NCBI RefSeq assembly: GCF_003469205.1
Contig: NZ_QSIN01000001.1
Location: forward strand, 62,001-126,000
From: Collinsella sp. AM33-4BH
GTDB lineage: Bacteria; Actinomycetota; Coriobacteriia; Coriobacteriales; Coriobacteriaceae
Direction of reading: 5' to 3'
Length of the DNA: 64,000 nt
Shown here: positions 44,424-52,687 of the stretch, piece by piece
Layout: the number at the start of each line of letters is the position of its first letter
Position numbering within the stretch: the stretch's first letter is position 1
The notes under the pieces: model-generated
The model's database searches: none
Told to the model about the DNA's origin: nothing
The model's input: the letters and a program-made list of their open reading frames with translations, nothing else
Translations under genes and position numbers: made by a program

Positions 44424-45728
44424 CTACTGGTTGTCAGCAGCCGAGAAATCCATATCGAGCGAAGAAACGGCCCAGCCGATATGGTTGTCGGAGCGCACGA
44501 ATTTGACGGTGTACTCCTGCTCGCCGCCCTTGGACAGCGATGCCTTCACCTTGGCGGTCGTCTCGGTCATGGACTGATCCATGCCCTCGACGGACACGGT
44601 GGCACCCTGCGGAATCGAGGAGATGATCATCGACTTAGCGTCCTCGGACAGGCTCGAGGCCAGGCAAGACTCGGCCTTTGCGGCGTCACCGTCGCCGGCA
44701 GCCTGGAACAGATCGGTAACGACAGACTCCTGAGACGGGAAGCCAAAGCCGCGCGTGTAGGCAAAGCCCAGACCGCCCGCGGCGATCAAAATGAGCAGAA
44801 GCAGCACGATGAAGACTTTGAGACCCGTATGGCGATGGCGACGACGGACCTTGGCCTGCTTACGATCCTGACGGTCCTGCTGGACCATCTCAGACTCGGA
44901 CAGCGTAAAGAAGCCGGTGTCCGAGGGATCAGGCATAAACTGACCGGTCGCGCCCGTAGGATCGAGCGGATCGACGGCAGGAGCGTCCATCGCGGGCGCC
45001 GGAGCCGTGGCCATAGCCGTCTGGGCAGACAGCGCGGCAAGCGAATCCTGCACGCGGGCAAGCTCATCGGCCTGCTCGGAGGTGAGCTGGTAGATGCCAT
45101 CGGCAGTAGCGGCATTAAAGGCGTCGAGTGCGTCGGAGGGACGGCCGGCGGCAGAAAGCGCCTGACCCATGCCGGCGTTGAGCGCACGCGTGTCGTCGCG
45201 GGGGCCGGCAAAGTCGATAGCCGTGCGGTAAGTCTCCACGGCATCCGCCGGACGGCCGAGCTTAATGAAGCAACGACCGAGCTCGCCGAGTGCGGCGGCA
45301 GGAGCCGGATTGGCGCCGTCGATGGCAGCCTGACGGAAGGCGGTTCCCGCGTTGGCATAGTCGCCCGACTGGAACAGCGCATTGCCCAGGCCCAGATAGG
45401 CCTTGAACGGCGTGGCATAGGAAGCATCCTGCGTAGCGGCAGAGAAAGCCTGAGCGGCCGTCGTGTAGTCGCCCACGGCGGCGAGCGCCTTGCCGCGGTT
45501 GGTGAGCAGCGCGCCGCGCTTGCCGTAGGTACCGTCGTTGAGGGCGGCGGCATAGGCCTCGGCGGCCTCGGCATACATGCCCAGGTGCATCAAGGCGTTG
45601 CCACGAAGGTGATCGGCCTCGCCCATAATCTCATCGGGAGTCTTTGCCGCCCCAAGCATCTGGGCTGCAGCAGAAAAATCACCCGCGCGGTAAGCGGCGC
45701 GGCCCTGTTGGATCAGCTGGCTATTCAA
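44424..45728 (-). CDS. TPR-repeat single-pass membrane protein
   Basis: 434 residues. Residues 1 to about 220 contain five or so tetratricopeptide repeats (GNALMHLGMYAEAAEAYAAAL, GKALAAVGDYTTAAQAFSAAT and similar). An Ala/Pro-rich linker, a basic stretch (RQDRKQAKVRRRHRHTG) and one transmembrane helix (about 305-325) follow, then an outer domain of about 110 residues resembling lumazine-binding-like DUF4878 modules. The basic stretch places the TPRs in the cytoplasm. Function unknown. TTG start at 45728 with AAAGGGG six bases upstream; 11 bases after the cyclophilin gene. Confidence 0.78.
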   Translation of the reverse strand: MNSQLIQQGRAAYRAGDFSAAAQMLGAAKTPDEIMGEADHLRGNALMHLGMYAEAAEAYAAALNDGTYGKRGALLTNRGKALAAVGDYTTAAQAFSAATQDASYATPFKAYLGLGNALFQSGDYANAGTAFRQAAIDGANPAPAAALGELGRCFIKLGRPADAVETYRTAIDFAGPRDDTRALNAGMGQALSAAGRPSDALDAFNAATADGIYQLTSEQADELARVQDSLAALSAQTAMATAPAPAMDAPAVDPLDPTGATGQFMPDPSDTGFFTLSESEMVQQDRQDRKQAKVRRRHRHTGLKVFIVLLLLILIAAGGLGFAYTRGFGFPSQESVVTDLFQAAGDGDAAKAESCLASSLSEDAKSMIISSIPQGATVSVEGMDQSMTETTAKVKASLSKGGEQEYTVKFVRSDNHIGWAVSSLDMDFSAADNQ

Positions 45729-45739
45729 GGAAGTCCCCT

Positions 45740-46282
45740 TTACTCGTGAACGATCTCGACATGGACGATCTCGTCGCCGGCACGCAGCTGCGAAATCACA
45801 TCGAGACCCTCGACCGTGGTACCAAAGACGGTGTAACCGGAATCAAGGTTATGCTGGGCACCCAGGCAGAAGTAGAACTGCGAACCCGCGGAATCGGGGT
45901 CCATGGAGCGTGCCATGGCAAGGGCGCCATCGACATGGCTGTTGCGCGGATTGGTGGCAAACTCGCCCTTGATGCAGTAGCCGGGGCCACCGGTACCGGG
46001 CATACCGTCGGGGCCCTCAAGACCGGCAGCGATGTCGGCGCCGGACATGTCGCGGGTATTGGGGTCGCCGCCCTGGATAACAAAACCGGGCACATAGCGA
46101 TGGAACTTAAGGCCATCATAGAAGCCCATCGTGGAAAGCTCGCAGAAGTTCGCGACATGAATGGGAGCGCCCTCGCCGTCAAACTTGACCTTGATGGTAC
46201 CCTTCGACGTCTCGATTACGGCGCACTCGTCGCCGACAAGCTGATACTCGGGCGTGTAGAGCTCTTTCTTAAAACCAAACAT
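45740..46282 (-). CDS. Peptidyl-prolyl cis-trans isomerase, cyclophilin type
   Basis: 180-residue cyclophilin without a signal peptide, hence cytoplasmic. FHRYVPGFVIQGGDP (catalytic R), GALAMARSMDPDSAGSQFYFCLG and YTVFGTTVEGLDVI are conserved active-site blocks. ATG at 46282 after AGGAACC. Has its own promoter upstream and is probably cotranscribed with the TPR gene. Confidence 0.94.
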   Translation of the reverse strand: MFGFKKELYTPEYQLVGDECAVIETSKGTIKVKFDGEGAPIHVANFCELSTMGFYDGLKFHRYVPGFVIQGGDPNTRDMSGADIAAGLEGPDGMPGTGGPGYCIKGEFATNPRNSHVDGALAMARSMDPDSAGSQFYFCLGAQHNLDSGYTVFGTTVEGLDVISQLRAGDEIVHVEIVHE

Positions 46283-46321
46283 GTGGTTCCTTCCTCGTGC
46301 GTTTAAAGCATATTTGTACGA

Positions 46322-46351
46322 ATTGTAGCAATAAGCACGGGTTTACATCAA
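46322..46351 (-). promoter_or_regulatory. Promoter of the cyclophilin-TPR unit
   Basis: -35 TTGATG (46346-46351), 18-base spacer, -10 TACAAT (46322-46327), giving a short leader before the cyclophilin ATG at 46282. Confidence 0.6.
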
Positions 46352-46389
46352 TTGCGCACGTAGGTTATGCCGACTATGGCGAACTAATT

Positions 46390-47532
46390 TTAGGAACGCT
46401 GCTGCGGCTTCCAGGAACCCACATTGGCATCGTACTGGTTCAGCGCGCTGTTGCCGCCCTGCGCGATGGGCGCCAGGATCTCGCTTTGGTGGGAACTCAT
46501 CGACTCGCCATCGGGAATGGCCAGCGAGATATCCCAGCTCTGGCAGATCACGTCGACGCGCTCATACATCCACTCGGCAAGCTGCTTTAAGTGGGCGATG
46601 TCATCCGCATAGACCGTATCGTCCTGTACTTTCAGGTTGTTGAGCTCATCTTGCGTCTTTTTGATCTGGTCGCGCAGGGCGTAGGCACTCTGCGACAGCT
46701 CCTGACGGGTGGACAGCGGCGTTCGGAGATAACCGTTGTTAAAGGAATCGATGACCTCGCCGATCTGGTCCTCGTCAGCGTAGGACACGATGGTCTGATA
46801 CAGACCGTCGAGCCTGGTATAGAGCTGATCATCGGTGAGCACGGTTTCTTCCTGAACCACCTCGGCAGAATCGCCCTGCTTGGTATCGTCCTCAGTCGCC
46901 TCGCCCTTTTGACGCGTGGGGAAGGTGGTTTGTGCAGCTTGGCCAAACTGGTCGTAGAAGCCAGGCATAACACCCATGGGATCGGTCGTCACGAACCAAT
47001 AGGCACCACCGCACACGACGGCAAGGACCGCGATGATAATGAGCGGCTTGGGAATATGACGCTTATGCTTGTGATAGGCGTCCTCGTCGGGGTGCACCTT
47101 GCGCTTGGGTTTTTGAGCATCGTCATGCAGGGAAACGGGCGTGGGAATATCGACCTTGGGGATACCGAAATCCTTATCGAAAGCTGGCAGCACGCAGGTC
47201 TCATTGGGGTCGGCGGCGTCCGAAAGCACCGCAGCGGCAGAGGCCGGCGCATGCGGCACCTCGGTATCGATCTGCTCTTGCGTTAGGCGCGGAAAGCCCG
47301 CCGTGCGGCCCGCTGCCAGGTCGGATGCTGCCGCATCCTCGGAGAGGATACCCGGAGCGGGGCGTCCGCATTTGGGGCACGTACGATCATGCGGAGAAAG
47401 ACGGGCACCGCAGCCCTCACAGAACACGAACTCGGTGTGCTCGGGACCATCGCCCGGACCCACATAGGCGTTGCAGTAGGGGCAGAACGAGGCGCCGTCC
47501 TCGATAGTCTTAAGGCAATGCGGGCAGATCAC
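46390..47532 (-). CDS. Double zinc-ribbon single-pass membrane protein, function unknown
   Basis: 380 residues. Two N-terminal zinc ribbons (ICPHCLKTIEDGASFCPYC and CEGCGARLSPHDRTCPKC), a variable linker, a basic stretch (KPKRKVHPDEDAYHKHKRHIPK), one transmembrane helix near residue 170-188, and an outer helical domain of about 190 residues with coiled-coil character. The overall plan (cytoplasmic sensor-like module, single membrane pass, outer domain) resembles the TPR protein nearby. GTG at 47532 with GAGG five bases upstream is preferred to the TTG at 47553. Confidence 0.75.
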   Translation of the reverse strand: MICPHCLKTIEDGASFCPYCNAYVGPGDGPEHTEFVFCEGCGARLSPHDRTCPKCGRPAPGILSEDAAASDLAAGRTAGFPRLTQEQIDTEVPHAPASAAAVLSDAADPNETCVLPAFDKDFGIPKVDIPTPVSLHDDAQKPKRKVHPDEDAYHKHKRHIPKPLIIIAVLAVVCGGAYWFVTTDPMGVMPGFYDQFGQAAQTTFPTRQKGEATEDDTKQGDSAEVVQEETVLTDDQLYTRLDGLYQTIVSYADEDQIGEVIDSFNNGYLRTPLSTRQELSQSAYALRDQIKKTQDELNNLKVQDDTVYADDIAHLKQLAEWMYERVDVICQSWDISLAIPDGESMSSHQSEILAPIAQGGNSALNQYDANVGSWKPQQRS

Positions 47533-47635
47533 GGCATCCTCTTTTCGAAGCAATTCAAATAATCGAGGTTAGAGCATAACATCGCCACGGCCCCACAGGA
47601 GCAAGGCACCAATTCAACATCGCCAGGGCGCGTAG

Positions 47636-50353
47636 TTACTTCTTCTTTTTGCTCGGCATCGAGACTTTGATGCCTTGGGCGAACTTGGTTACGCGAGAGC
47701 GCTTGGCTCCGCTACCCTTCTTTTTCTTGGGCTGGGCCTGGGCCACGCCCTCGAGTGCGCGGGCCTCGGCCTCGCGAGCGGTGCGAGATTCGCGGCGCTG
47801 CGCCATGTCGGCGGCGACGCGCTTGGCAAAACGCTCGGCCGTCGAACCCGTCGAGCTCACCTTGCCGCCACCGCGACCCAGGTGGACGCGCACACCGCGG
47901 CCAAAACCAGTTGCGGCATGACGACGACGCGGCTTGAGCGAATCCATCATCGTGGCGAGCTTAAAGAACACCGAGCAGGTAAAGACCACGATGACAGCCA
48001 AGATTACCATCTGGCCCATCGACAGGTTGGCAATAGACAGCAGCTCCGGGAATCCGATAACGCCCACCAGGATGCCGGCGACAACAAACACGAAGAGCAC
48101 CACACGTAAGGGCGTGAGAGGCTGCGAGATGCGCCAGATCAGGCTGACGCTCGCCGCGCACGACGTAAGCAGGCACATCGTAGACAGCGTGAGCTGGCTA
48201 AAGCCAAACACGCGCGCCACAAAGATATCGAGCGCCGCGGCCAAAATGACCGCAATCGACGCCGGCAGTGCCCGCTTGAGCACGTTCGTCAGGAACGACC
48301 CCTTCACGCGAGCATTGTTGGGCTCCAGGCCCAACACAAAGCCCGGCGCGCCGATGCAGAAGAAGTTGATGAGCGTCATCTGAATCGGCTCGAAAGGGTA
48401 CGGCGGCAGCGCGATGCACAGCGCCGCCAGGCCCATCGAGAACAGCGTCTTAGTCAGGAACAGCGAAGCCGAACGCTGCAGGTTGTTGATGGAGCGACGG
48501 CCCTCGGCCACCACGGCGGGCATCGAGGCAAAGTCGTTGTCGACGAGCACGATCTCGGCCACGTTACGCGCGGCATCGGAGCCGGCCGCCATGGCCACGG
48601 AGCAGTCGGCCTCCTTGAGCGCCAGCACGTCGTTGACGCCGTCGCCTGTCATGGCCACGGTGTGCTCGCGGCGCTTGAGCGCCTGCACGAGCTCGCGCTT
48701 CTGCTGCGGGGTCACACGACCAAAGACATGGTAGCGGTCCACTGCGGCATCGAGCTTGGCCGGCGTATCGAGCGTCGTGGCGTCCACATAAGCGTCCGCC
48801 CCCGGCACGCCCACCACGCGCGCGATCGACGACACCGTACGCGGGTCGTCGCCACTGATCACATTGAGGGTCACGCCCTGCTCGTTAAAGTAGCCGATGG
48901 TCTCGGCCGCCGAGGTACGGATCTCGTCGCGGATGGTCACAAAGCCCACGGGCTCGGCCTCGCCCACCATATCGCCATCGGGCGTAAAGCCGTCCACACG
49001 CGCCACCACGAGCATGCGGCAGGTATCGGCAAGCTCGGCGACACGGTTCTCGACCTGCGAAAACGCACGCTCCGAAAGCACAAACTGCGCAGCGCCCATC
49101 ACATAGGAGCCCTGCGCAAACGAAGCGCCACTCCACTTTTTGGAGGACGAGAACGGAATGACCGACAGCGGCTCAGACACCTCGACCGGACGGTCGGCGT
49201 AATAGTTGAGCAGCGCCTGACAGGTCTCGTTGGCATCGGCCGAGGTCGCACGTGCGACGTTAGCCAGCGCAAAATCGAGCACCGTGGTATCGACGGGAAC
49301 GGCGGCGTCGCCCTCCCCCGCACCCATACCCTCGACCGGCAGCGGATAGGTACCCTCGACCTCCATGCGGCCCGACGTGATGGTGCCCGTCTTGTCCAGG
49401 CACAGCACGTCGACGCGCGCGAGCGTCTCAATGCAGTAGAGCTGCTGCGCGAGTACCTTGCGGCGGGCCAGGCGCACCGTGGCGATGGCGAGCACCGACG
49501 AGGTCAGCAGCACCAGGCCTTGCGGGATCATGCCCAGCAGGGCGCCCACCGTGGACAGCAGCGCCGACGAAGGCACATGACCAGCCAACAGCTCGGAGAA
49601 GCACCACGAAAGCGCGCTATTGCCTGGGGTTCCCGCGGCATCCCACAGCTCGCTCACGCTCGAGGCAAACAACGCCAAACCGAGCGGGATCATGATGATG
49701 CTCGCAAAGCGCACGATGGCGTTGAGCGCGTTCATGATCTCGGAATTGACCTTTTTGACGTACTTGGCCTCGTTATTAATTTTGGCCACGTAGTTGTCGG
49801 CGCCGACATGGATCACGCGGGCGCGCAGCAGACCCGAGTCGATAAAGCTGCCGCTCATGAGCTCGGAACCGGGCTGTTTCTTAATAAGATCGCTCTCGCC
49901 CGTCAGCAGGCTCTCGTTCACGAGCGCCTCGCCCGAAACCACCACGGCGTCAGCGGGGATCTGGTCGCCGCGCCCCAGGCGGATGATGTCGTCGAGCACG
50001 ATCTGATCCAGGTCGAGCTCCACCTCGGAGCCGTCGCGCACCGCGATGGCCTTCTTGGAGGTCAGCAGCGTGAGCTTATCGACCATCTTTTTGGAACGCA
50101 TGGACTGAATGACGCCAATAGCGGTATTGAGGAACACCACGAACAGGAACGTCAGATTCTTAAACGAACCGGTCAAAATGACCAGGAACGCCAAGATCAC
50201 GTTGATCAAATTGAACAGCGTGCAGAGGTTCTCGATGATGAGCTCTTTGACCGACTTGGTCTTGAGCTCCATGTTGCGGTTGATCTTACCGGCGGCGATG
50301 CGCTCCTCGACCTCGGCGGTCGAGAGTCCGCGCTCGATATCCGTTGCTGCCAT
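47636..50353 (-). CDS. P-type cation-transporting ATPase (CtpE-like)
   Basis: 905 residues. Phosphorylation motif DKTGTIT near residue 320, LTGES actuator loop, GDGVNDVLALKEADCSVAMAAGSDAARNVAE hinge, and a TM4 motif MIPQGLVLL in place of the PEGL of Ca2+ pumps. No N-terminal heavy-metal-binding domain. It resembles the CtpE/YloB type, for which calcium transport is reported in mycobacteria; the ion here is not established. The last 100 or so residues form an unusual highly basic cytoplasmic tail ending in KKKK. ATG at 50353; the ATG at 50368 is also possible. Confidence 0.88.
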   Translation of the reverse strand: MAATDIERGLSTAEVEERIAAGKINRNMELKTKSVKELIIENLCTLFNLINVILAFLVILTGSFKNLTFLFVVFLNTAIGVIQSMRSKKMVDKLTLLTSKKAIAVRDGSEVELDLDQIVLDDIIRLGRGDQIPADAVVVSGEALVNESLLTGESDLIKKQPGSELMSGSFIDSGLLRARVIHVGADNYVAKINNEAKYVKKVNSEIMNALNAIVRFASIIMIPLGLALFASSVSELWDAAGTPGNSALSWCFSELLAGHVPSSALLSTVGALLGMIPQGLVLLTSSVLAIATVRLARRKVLAQQLYCIETLARVDVLCLDKTGTITSGRMEVEGTYPLPVEGMGAGEGDAAVPVDTTVLDFALANVARATSADANETCQALLNYYADRPVEVSEPLSVIPFSSSKKWSGASFAQGSYVMGAAQFVLSERAFSQVENRVAELADTCRMLVVARVDGFTPDGDMVGEAEPVGFVTIRDEIRTSAAETIGYFNEQGVTLNVISGDDPRTVSSIARVVGVPGADAYVDATTLDTPAKLDAAVDRYHVFGRVTPQQKRELVQALKRREHTVAMTGDGVNDVLALKEADCSVAMAAGSDAARNVAEIVLVDNDFASMPAVVAEGRRSINNLQRSASLFLTKTLFSMGLAALCIALPPYPFEPIQMTLINFFCIGAPGFVLGLEPNNARVKGSFLTNVLKRALPASIAVILAAALDIFVARVFGFSQLTLSTMCLLTSCAASVSLIWRISQPLTPLRVVLFVFVVAGILVGVIGFPELLSIANLSMGQMVILAVIVVFTCSVFFKLATMMDSLKPRRRHAATGFGRGVRVHLGRGGGKVSSTGSTAERFAKRVAADMAQRRESRTAREAEARALEGVAQAQPKKKKGSGAKRSRVTKFAQGIKVSMPSKKKK

Positions 50354-50383
50354 ACCACGTCCCATCACGTCGCGTCGGTATAA

Positions 50384-50417
50384 GAAAAACCGCCCGGACC
50401 ATGCGAGGTTCGGACGG
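50384..50417 (-). terminator. Terminator after tRNA-Arg(CCG)
   Basis: An 11-bp stem with two G-T pairs (CCGCCCGGACC at 50390-50400 with 50407-50417), followed on the minus strand by TTTTTCTT. It lies between the tRNA and the P-type ATPase gene. Confidence 0.82.
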
Positions 50418-50429
50418 TCTCACGTTCGA

Positions 50430-50506
50430 TGGTGCCCCATGTTGGATTCGAACCAACGGCCTTCTGCTCCGGAGGCAGACGCTCTAATCCCCTGAGCTAA
50501 TAGGGC
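50430..50506 (-). tRNA. tRNA-Arg, anticodon CCG
   Basis: The minus strand folds into a complete cloverleaf: 7-bp acceptor stem (GCCCTAT with ATGGGGC, one G-U), D arm GCTC/GAGC, anticodon arm TCTGC-CTCCGGA-GCAGA, T arm GTTGG-TTCGAAT-CCAAC, and encoded ACCA. Anticodon CCG reads CGG codons. Confidence 0.95.
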
Positions 50507-50637
50507 CAACGTTTGGCATTATACCCAAGTGCACCACGGGCTATCAAAATAAAAGAAAAAGCTTTGCAATTCCGAGGAAGACGCGGCTCAACGGCCCACT
50601 TTAGAAGGCAAAAGCGAGTCAGATAGTATAAACTCTC

Positions 50638-50700
50638 ATGCACCATATGTACACGGCTCGCGATGCGGGCCGTTTTTGCAGGGGCTATCCATCGAGGTGA
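50638..50700 (+). CDS. Possible leader ORF of the aro operon
   Basis: A 20-codon ORF beginning MHHMYTARDAG and ending 10 bases before the aroF ATG. It contains two Tyr and one Phe codon. A -10-like TATAAA (50627-50632) ends five bases before its ATG, so the ORF would be translated from a leaderless transcript. Codons 6-12 overlap the terminator-like hairpin at 50653-50677. The real gene status is inferred from arrangement only. Confidence 0.3.
   Translation: MHHMYTARDAGRFCRGYPSR
50653..50677 (+). terminator. Terminator-like hairpin in the aro operon leader
   Basis: ACGGCTCGC (50653-50661), loop GAT, GCGGGCCGT (50665-50673, one G-T pair) then TTTT. It sits between the promoter-like region and aroF and could act as an attenuator. 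Confidence 0.6.
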
Positions 50701-50710
50701 GAGGCACACC

Positions 50711-51733
50711 ATGATTGCAATTTTAAAAGAGAGCGCCAGCGACGAGGCCGTCAGCCATATCGTCAGCTGGATTGAGAAAAAGGGCCTGAAGACCGACGTC
50801 TCGCGCGGCGAGAATGAGACGATCATCGGCCTGGTGGGCGATACGACCAAGATCGACCCGTTCCTGCTCGAGTCCATGGATGTCGTCGAGCGCGTGCAGC
50901 GCGTCTCCGAGCCGTTCAAGCGCGCCAACCGCAAGTTCCACCCCGAGGACTCCGTCATCGACTGCGGCCACGACGTACATGTAGGCGGCGATCAGTTCCA
51001 GGTCATCGCCGGCCCGTGCTCCGTCGAGGGCGAGAACCTCATCCGCATCGCCCGCCGCGTGAAGGCCGCCGGTGCCACGATGCTGCGCGGCGGTGCCTAC
51101 AAGCCCCGCACATCCCCTTACGCCTACCAGGGCATGGGCCCCGCCGGTCTGGACCTGCTGTGCGAGGCGTCTGCCGAGCTCGACATGCCGATCGTCACCG
51201 AGATCATGGACCCGCGCGACGTGCAGGTCTTCCTGGACAAGAAGATCGACGTCATGCAGATCGGTGCCCGCAACGCCCAGAACTTCCCTCTGCTCAAAGA
51301 GGTCGGCAAGACCAAGACCCCGATCCTGCTCAAGCGCGGCATGTCCGGCACGATCGATGAGCTGCTCATGGCCGCCGAGTACATAATGAGCGAGGGCAAC
51401 GACAACGTCATCCTGTGCGAGCGCGGCATCCGCACCTTCGAGACCCGCACCCGCAACACCTTCGACCTCAACGCCGTGCCGGTGCTGCACCACCTGTCGC
51501 ACCTGCCCGTCGTCGCCGACCCCAGCCACGCCACCGGCTACACCCGCTACGTTGAGCCCATGGCGCTCGCCGCGACCGCCTGCGGTGCCAACGGCCTGGA
51601 GATCGAGGTCCACGACGAGCCCAGCCGCGCATGGTCCGACGGCGCTCAGGCCCTCACCCCCGATCAGTTCGACGACACCATGCGCCGCATCCGCGCCATC
51701 CGCGATGTCGTCTGCCAAGAGACCATGGAGTAG
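50711..51733 (+). CDS. aroF: 3-deoxy-7-phosphoheptulonate (DAHP) synthase
   Basis: First step of the shikimate pathway, condensing PEP and erythrose 4-phosphate. 340 residues: an N-terminal ferredoxin-like regulatory domain (1 to about 70, MIAILKESASDEAVSHIVSWIEKKG) fused to the type I-beta barrel, which has VIAGPCSVEGE, LRGGAYKPRTSPYAYQG, LLKRGM and DPSHATGYTRYVEPMA. The regulatory domain suggests feedback control by Tyr or Phe. ATG at 50711 with AGAGG seven bases upstream; the open frame to 50663 lacks homology. First gene of the aro run. Confidence 0.95.
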   Translation: MIAILKESASDEAVSHIVSWIEKKGLKTDVSRGENETIIGLVGDTTKIDPFLLESMDVVERVQRVSEPFKRANRKFHPEDSVIDCGHDVHVGGDQFQVIAGPCSVEGENLIRIARRVKAAGATMLRGGAYKPRTSPYAYQGMGPAGLDLLCEASAELDMPIVTEIMDPRDVQVFLDKKIDVMQIGARNAQNFPLLKEVGKTKTPILLKRGMSGTIDELLMAAEYIMSEGNDNVILCERGIRTFETRTRNTFDLNAVPVLHHLSHLPVVADPSHATGYTRYVEPMALAATACGANGLEIEVHDEPSRAWSDGAQALTPDQFDDTMRRIRAIRDVVCQETME

Positions 51734-51736
51734 GCC

Positions 51737-52651
51737 ATGGGTACGGTGAGAAACGCGCGCGTTAACCAGGGCGGTCCCAAATGCGCCGGTATAGTGGGCC
51801 TAGGTCTGATCGGCGGCAGCTTTGCCCGCGGCTATGCGCAGGCGGGCGTCCGCGTGCTGGCCTGGGATCCCGACGATGACGTGATGACGGCCGCCAGCAT
51901 GGGCACCGTCGCCGGCGAGCTCAACGACGAGACGCTCGGCGAATGCGACATCATCGTCCTTGCCTGCTATCCCGAGGCCTGCATCGAGTGGCTTGAGGCG
52001 CACGCCCAGGCGCTCGCCGATGCCACCGACACCGATGCCATCATGGGCCCCGTGGTGATTGACACCGTAGGCGTGAAGGGCATCGTATGCGAGCGTGCCT
52101 TTGAGCTCGCCCGCGAGCACGGTTTTTACTTTGTGGGCGCGCACCCCATGGCGGGCACCCAGTTCTCGGGCTACGCTCACTCCCGTGCCGACCTGTTCCA
52201 GGGCGCTCCCCTGGTACTCGTTCCGCCCGCGGTGGACGATGCGCTCAAGCTGGAGCTTTTAGGCCAGGTGCGCGAAATGGTGCGCCCCCTGGGCTTTGGC
52301 AAGTTCAGCGTGACCAGCGCTACCGAGCACGACCGCGTCATCGCCTTTACAAGCCAGCTTGCGCACGTGGTATCCAACGCCTACGTTAAAAGCCCGACCG
52401 CTCAGGTTCACCACGGTTTTTCGGCCGGCAGCTACCGCGACCTCACCCGCGTGGCGCACCTCAATCCGCAGATGTGGTCCGAGCTCATGATCGACGACGC
52501 CGACGCGCTCGCCTTCGAGATCGACCATCTGATCGAATCGCTTGGCGCCTACAGCCGCGCGCTCAAGGACCGCGACAAGCGCTATCTGGAGAATCTCCTT
52601 GCCGAGGGCGACCGCATTAAGCGCGCACTCGACGACGAGGCCTCCCACTAG
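51737..52651 (+). CDS. tyrA: Prephenate dehydrogenase
   Basis: NAD(P)-dependent oxidation of prephenate towards tyrosine. GIVGLGLIGGSFARGYAQAG is the dinucleotide-binding loop, VGAHPMAGTQFSGYAHSRADLFQGAPLVLVPP the family core with the catalytic histidine. 304 residues with no ACT domain at the C-terminus, so feedback control probably rests on aroF and pheA. Starts three bases after aroF, with GGAG formed by the end of that gene. Confidence 0.93.
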   Translation: MGTVRNARVNQGGPKCAGIVGLGLIGGSFARGYAQAGVRVLAWDPDDDVMTAASMGTVAGELNDETLGECDIIVLACYPEACIEWLEAHAQALADATDTDAIMGPVVIDTVGVKGIVCERAFELAREHGFYFVGAHPMAGTQFSGYAHSRADLFQGAPLVLVPPAVDDALKLELLGQVREMVRPLGFGKFSVTSATEHDRVIAFTSQLAHVVSNAYVKSPTAQVHHGFSAGSYRDLTRVAHLNPQMWSELMIDDADALAFEIDHLIESLGAYSRALKDRDKRYLENLLAEGDRIKRALDDEASH

Positions 52652-52687
52652 ACAACCCATCACGCCAGGTCGAAAGGACCGAAGCTT

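Noticed and set aside
48662..50383. A 573-codon plus-strand frame opposite the P-type ATPase
   Set aside because: His/Arg-rich shadow of a well-supported gene on the other strand.
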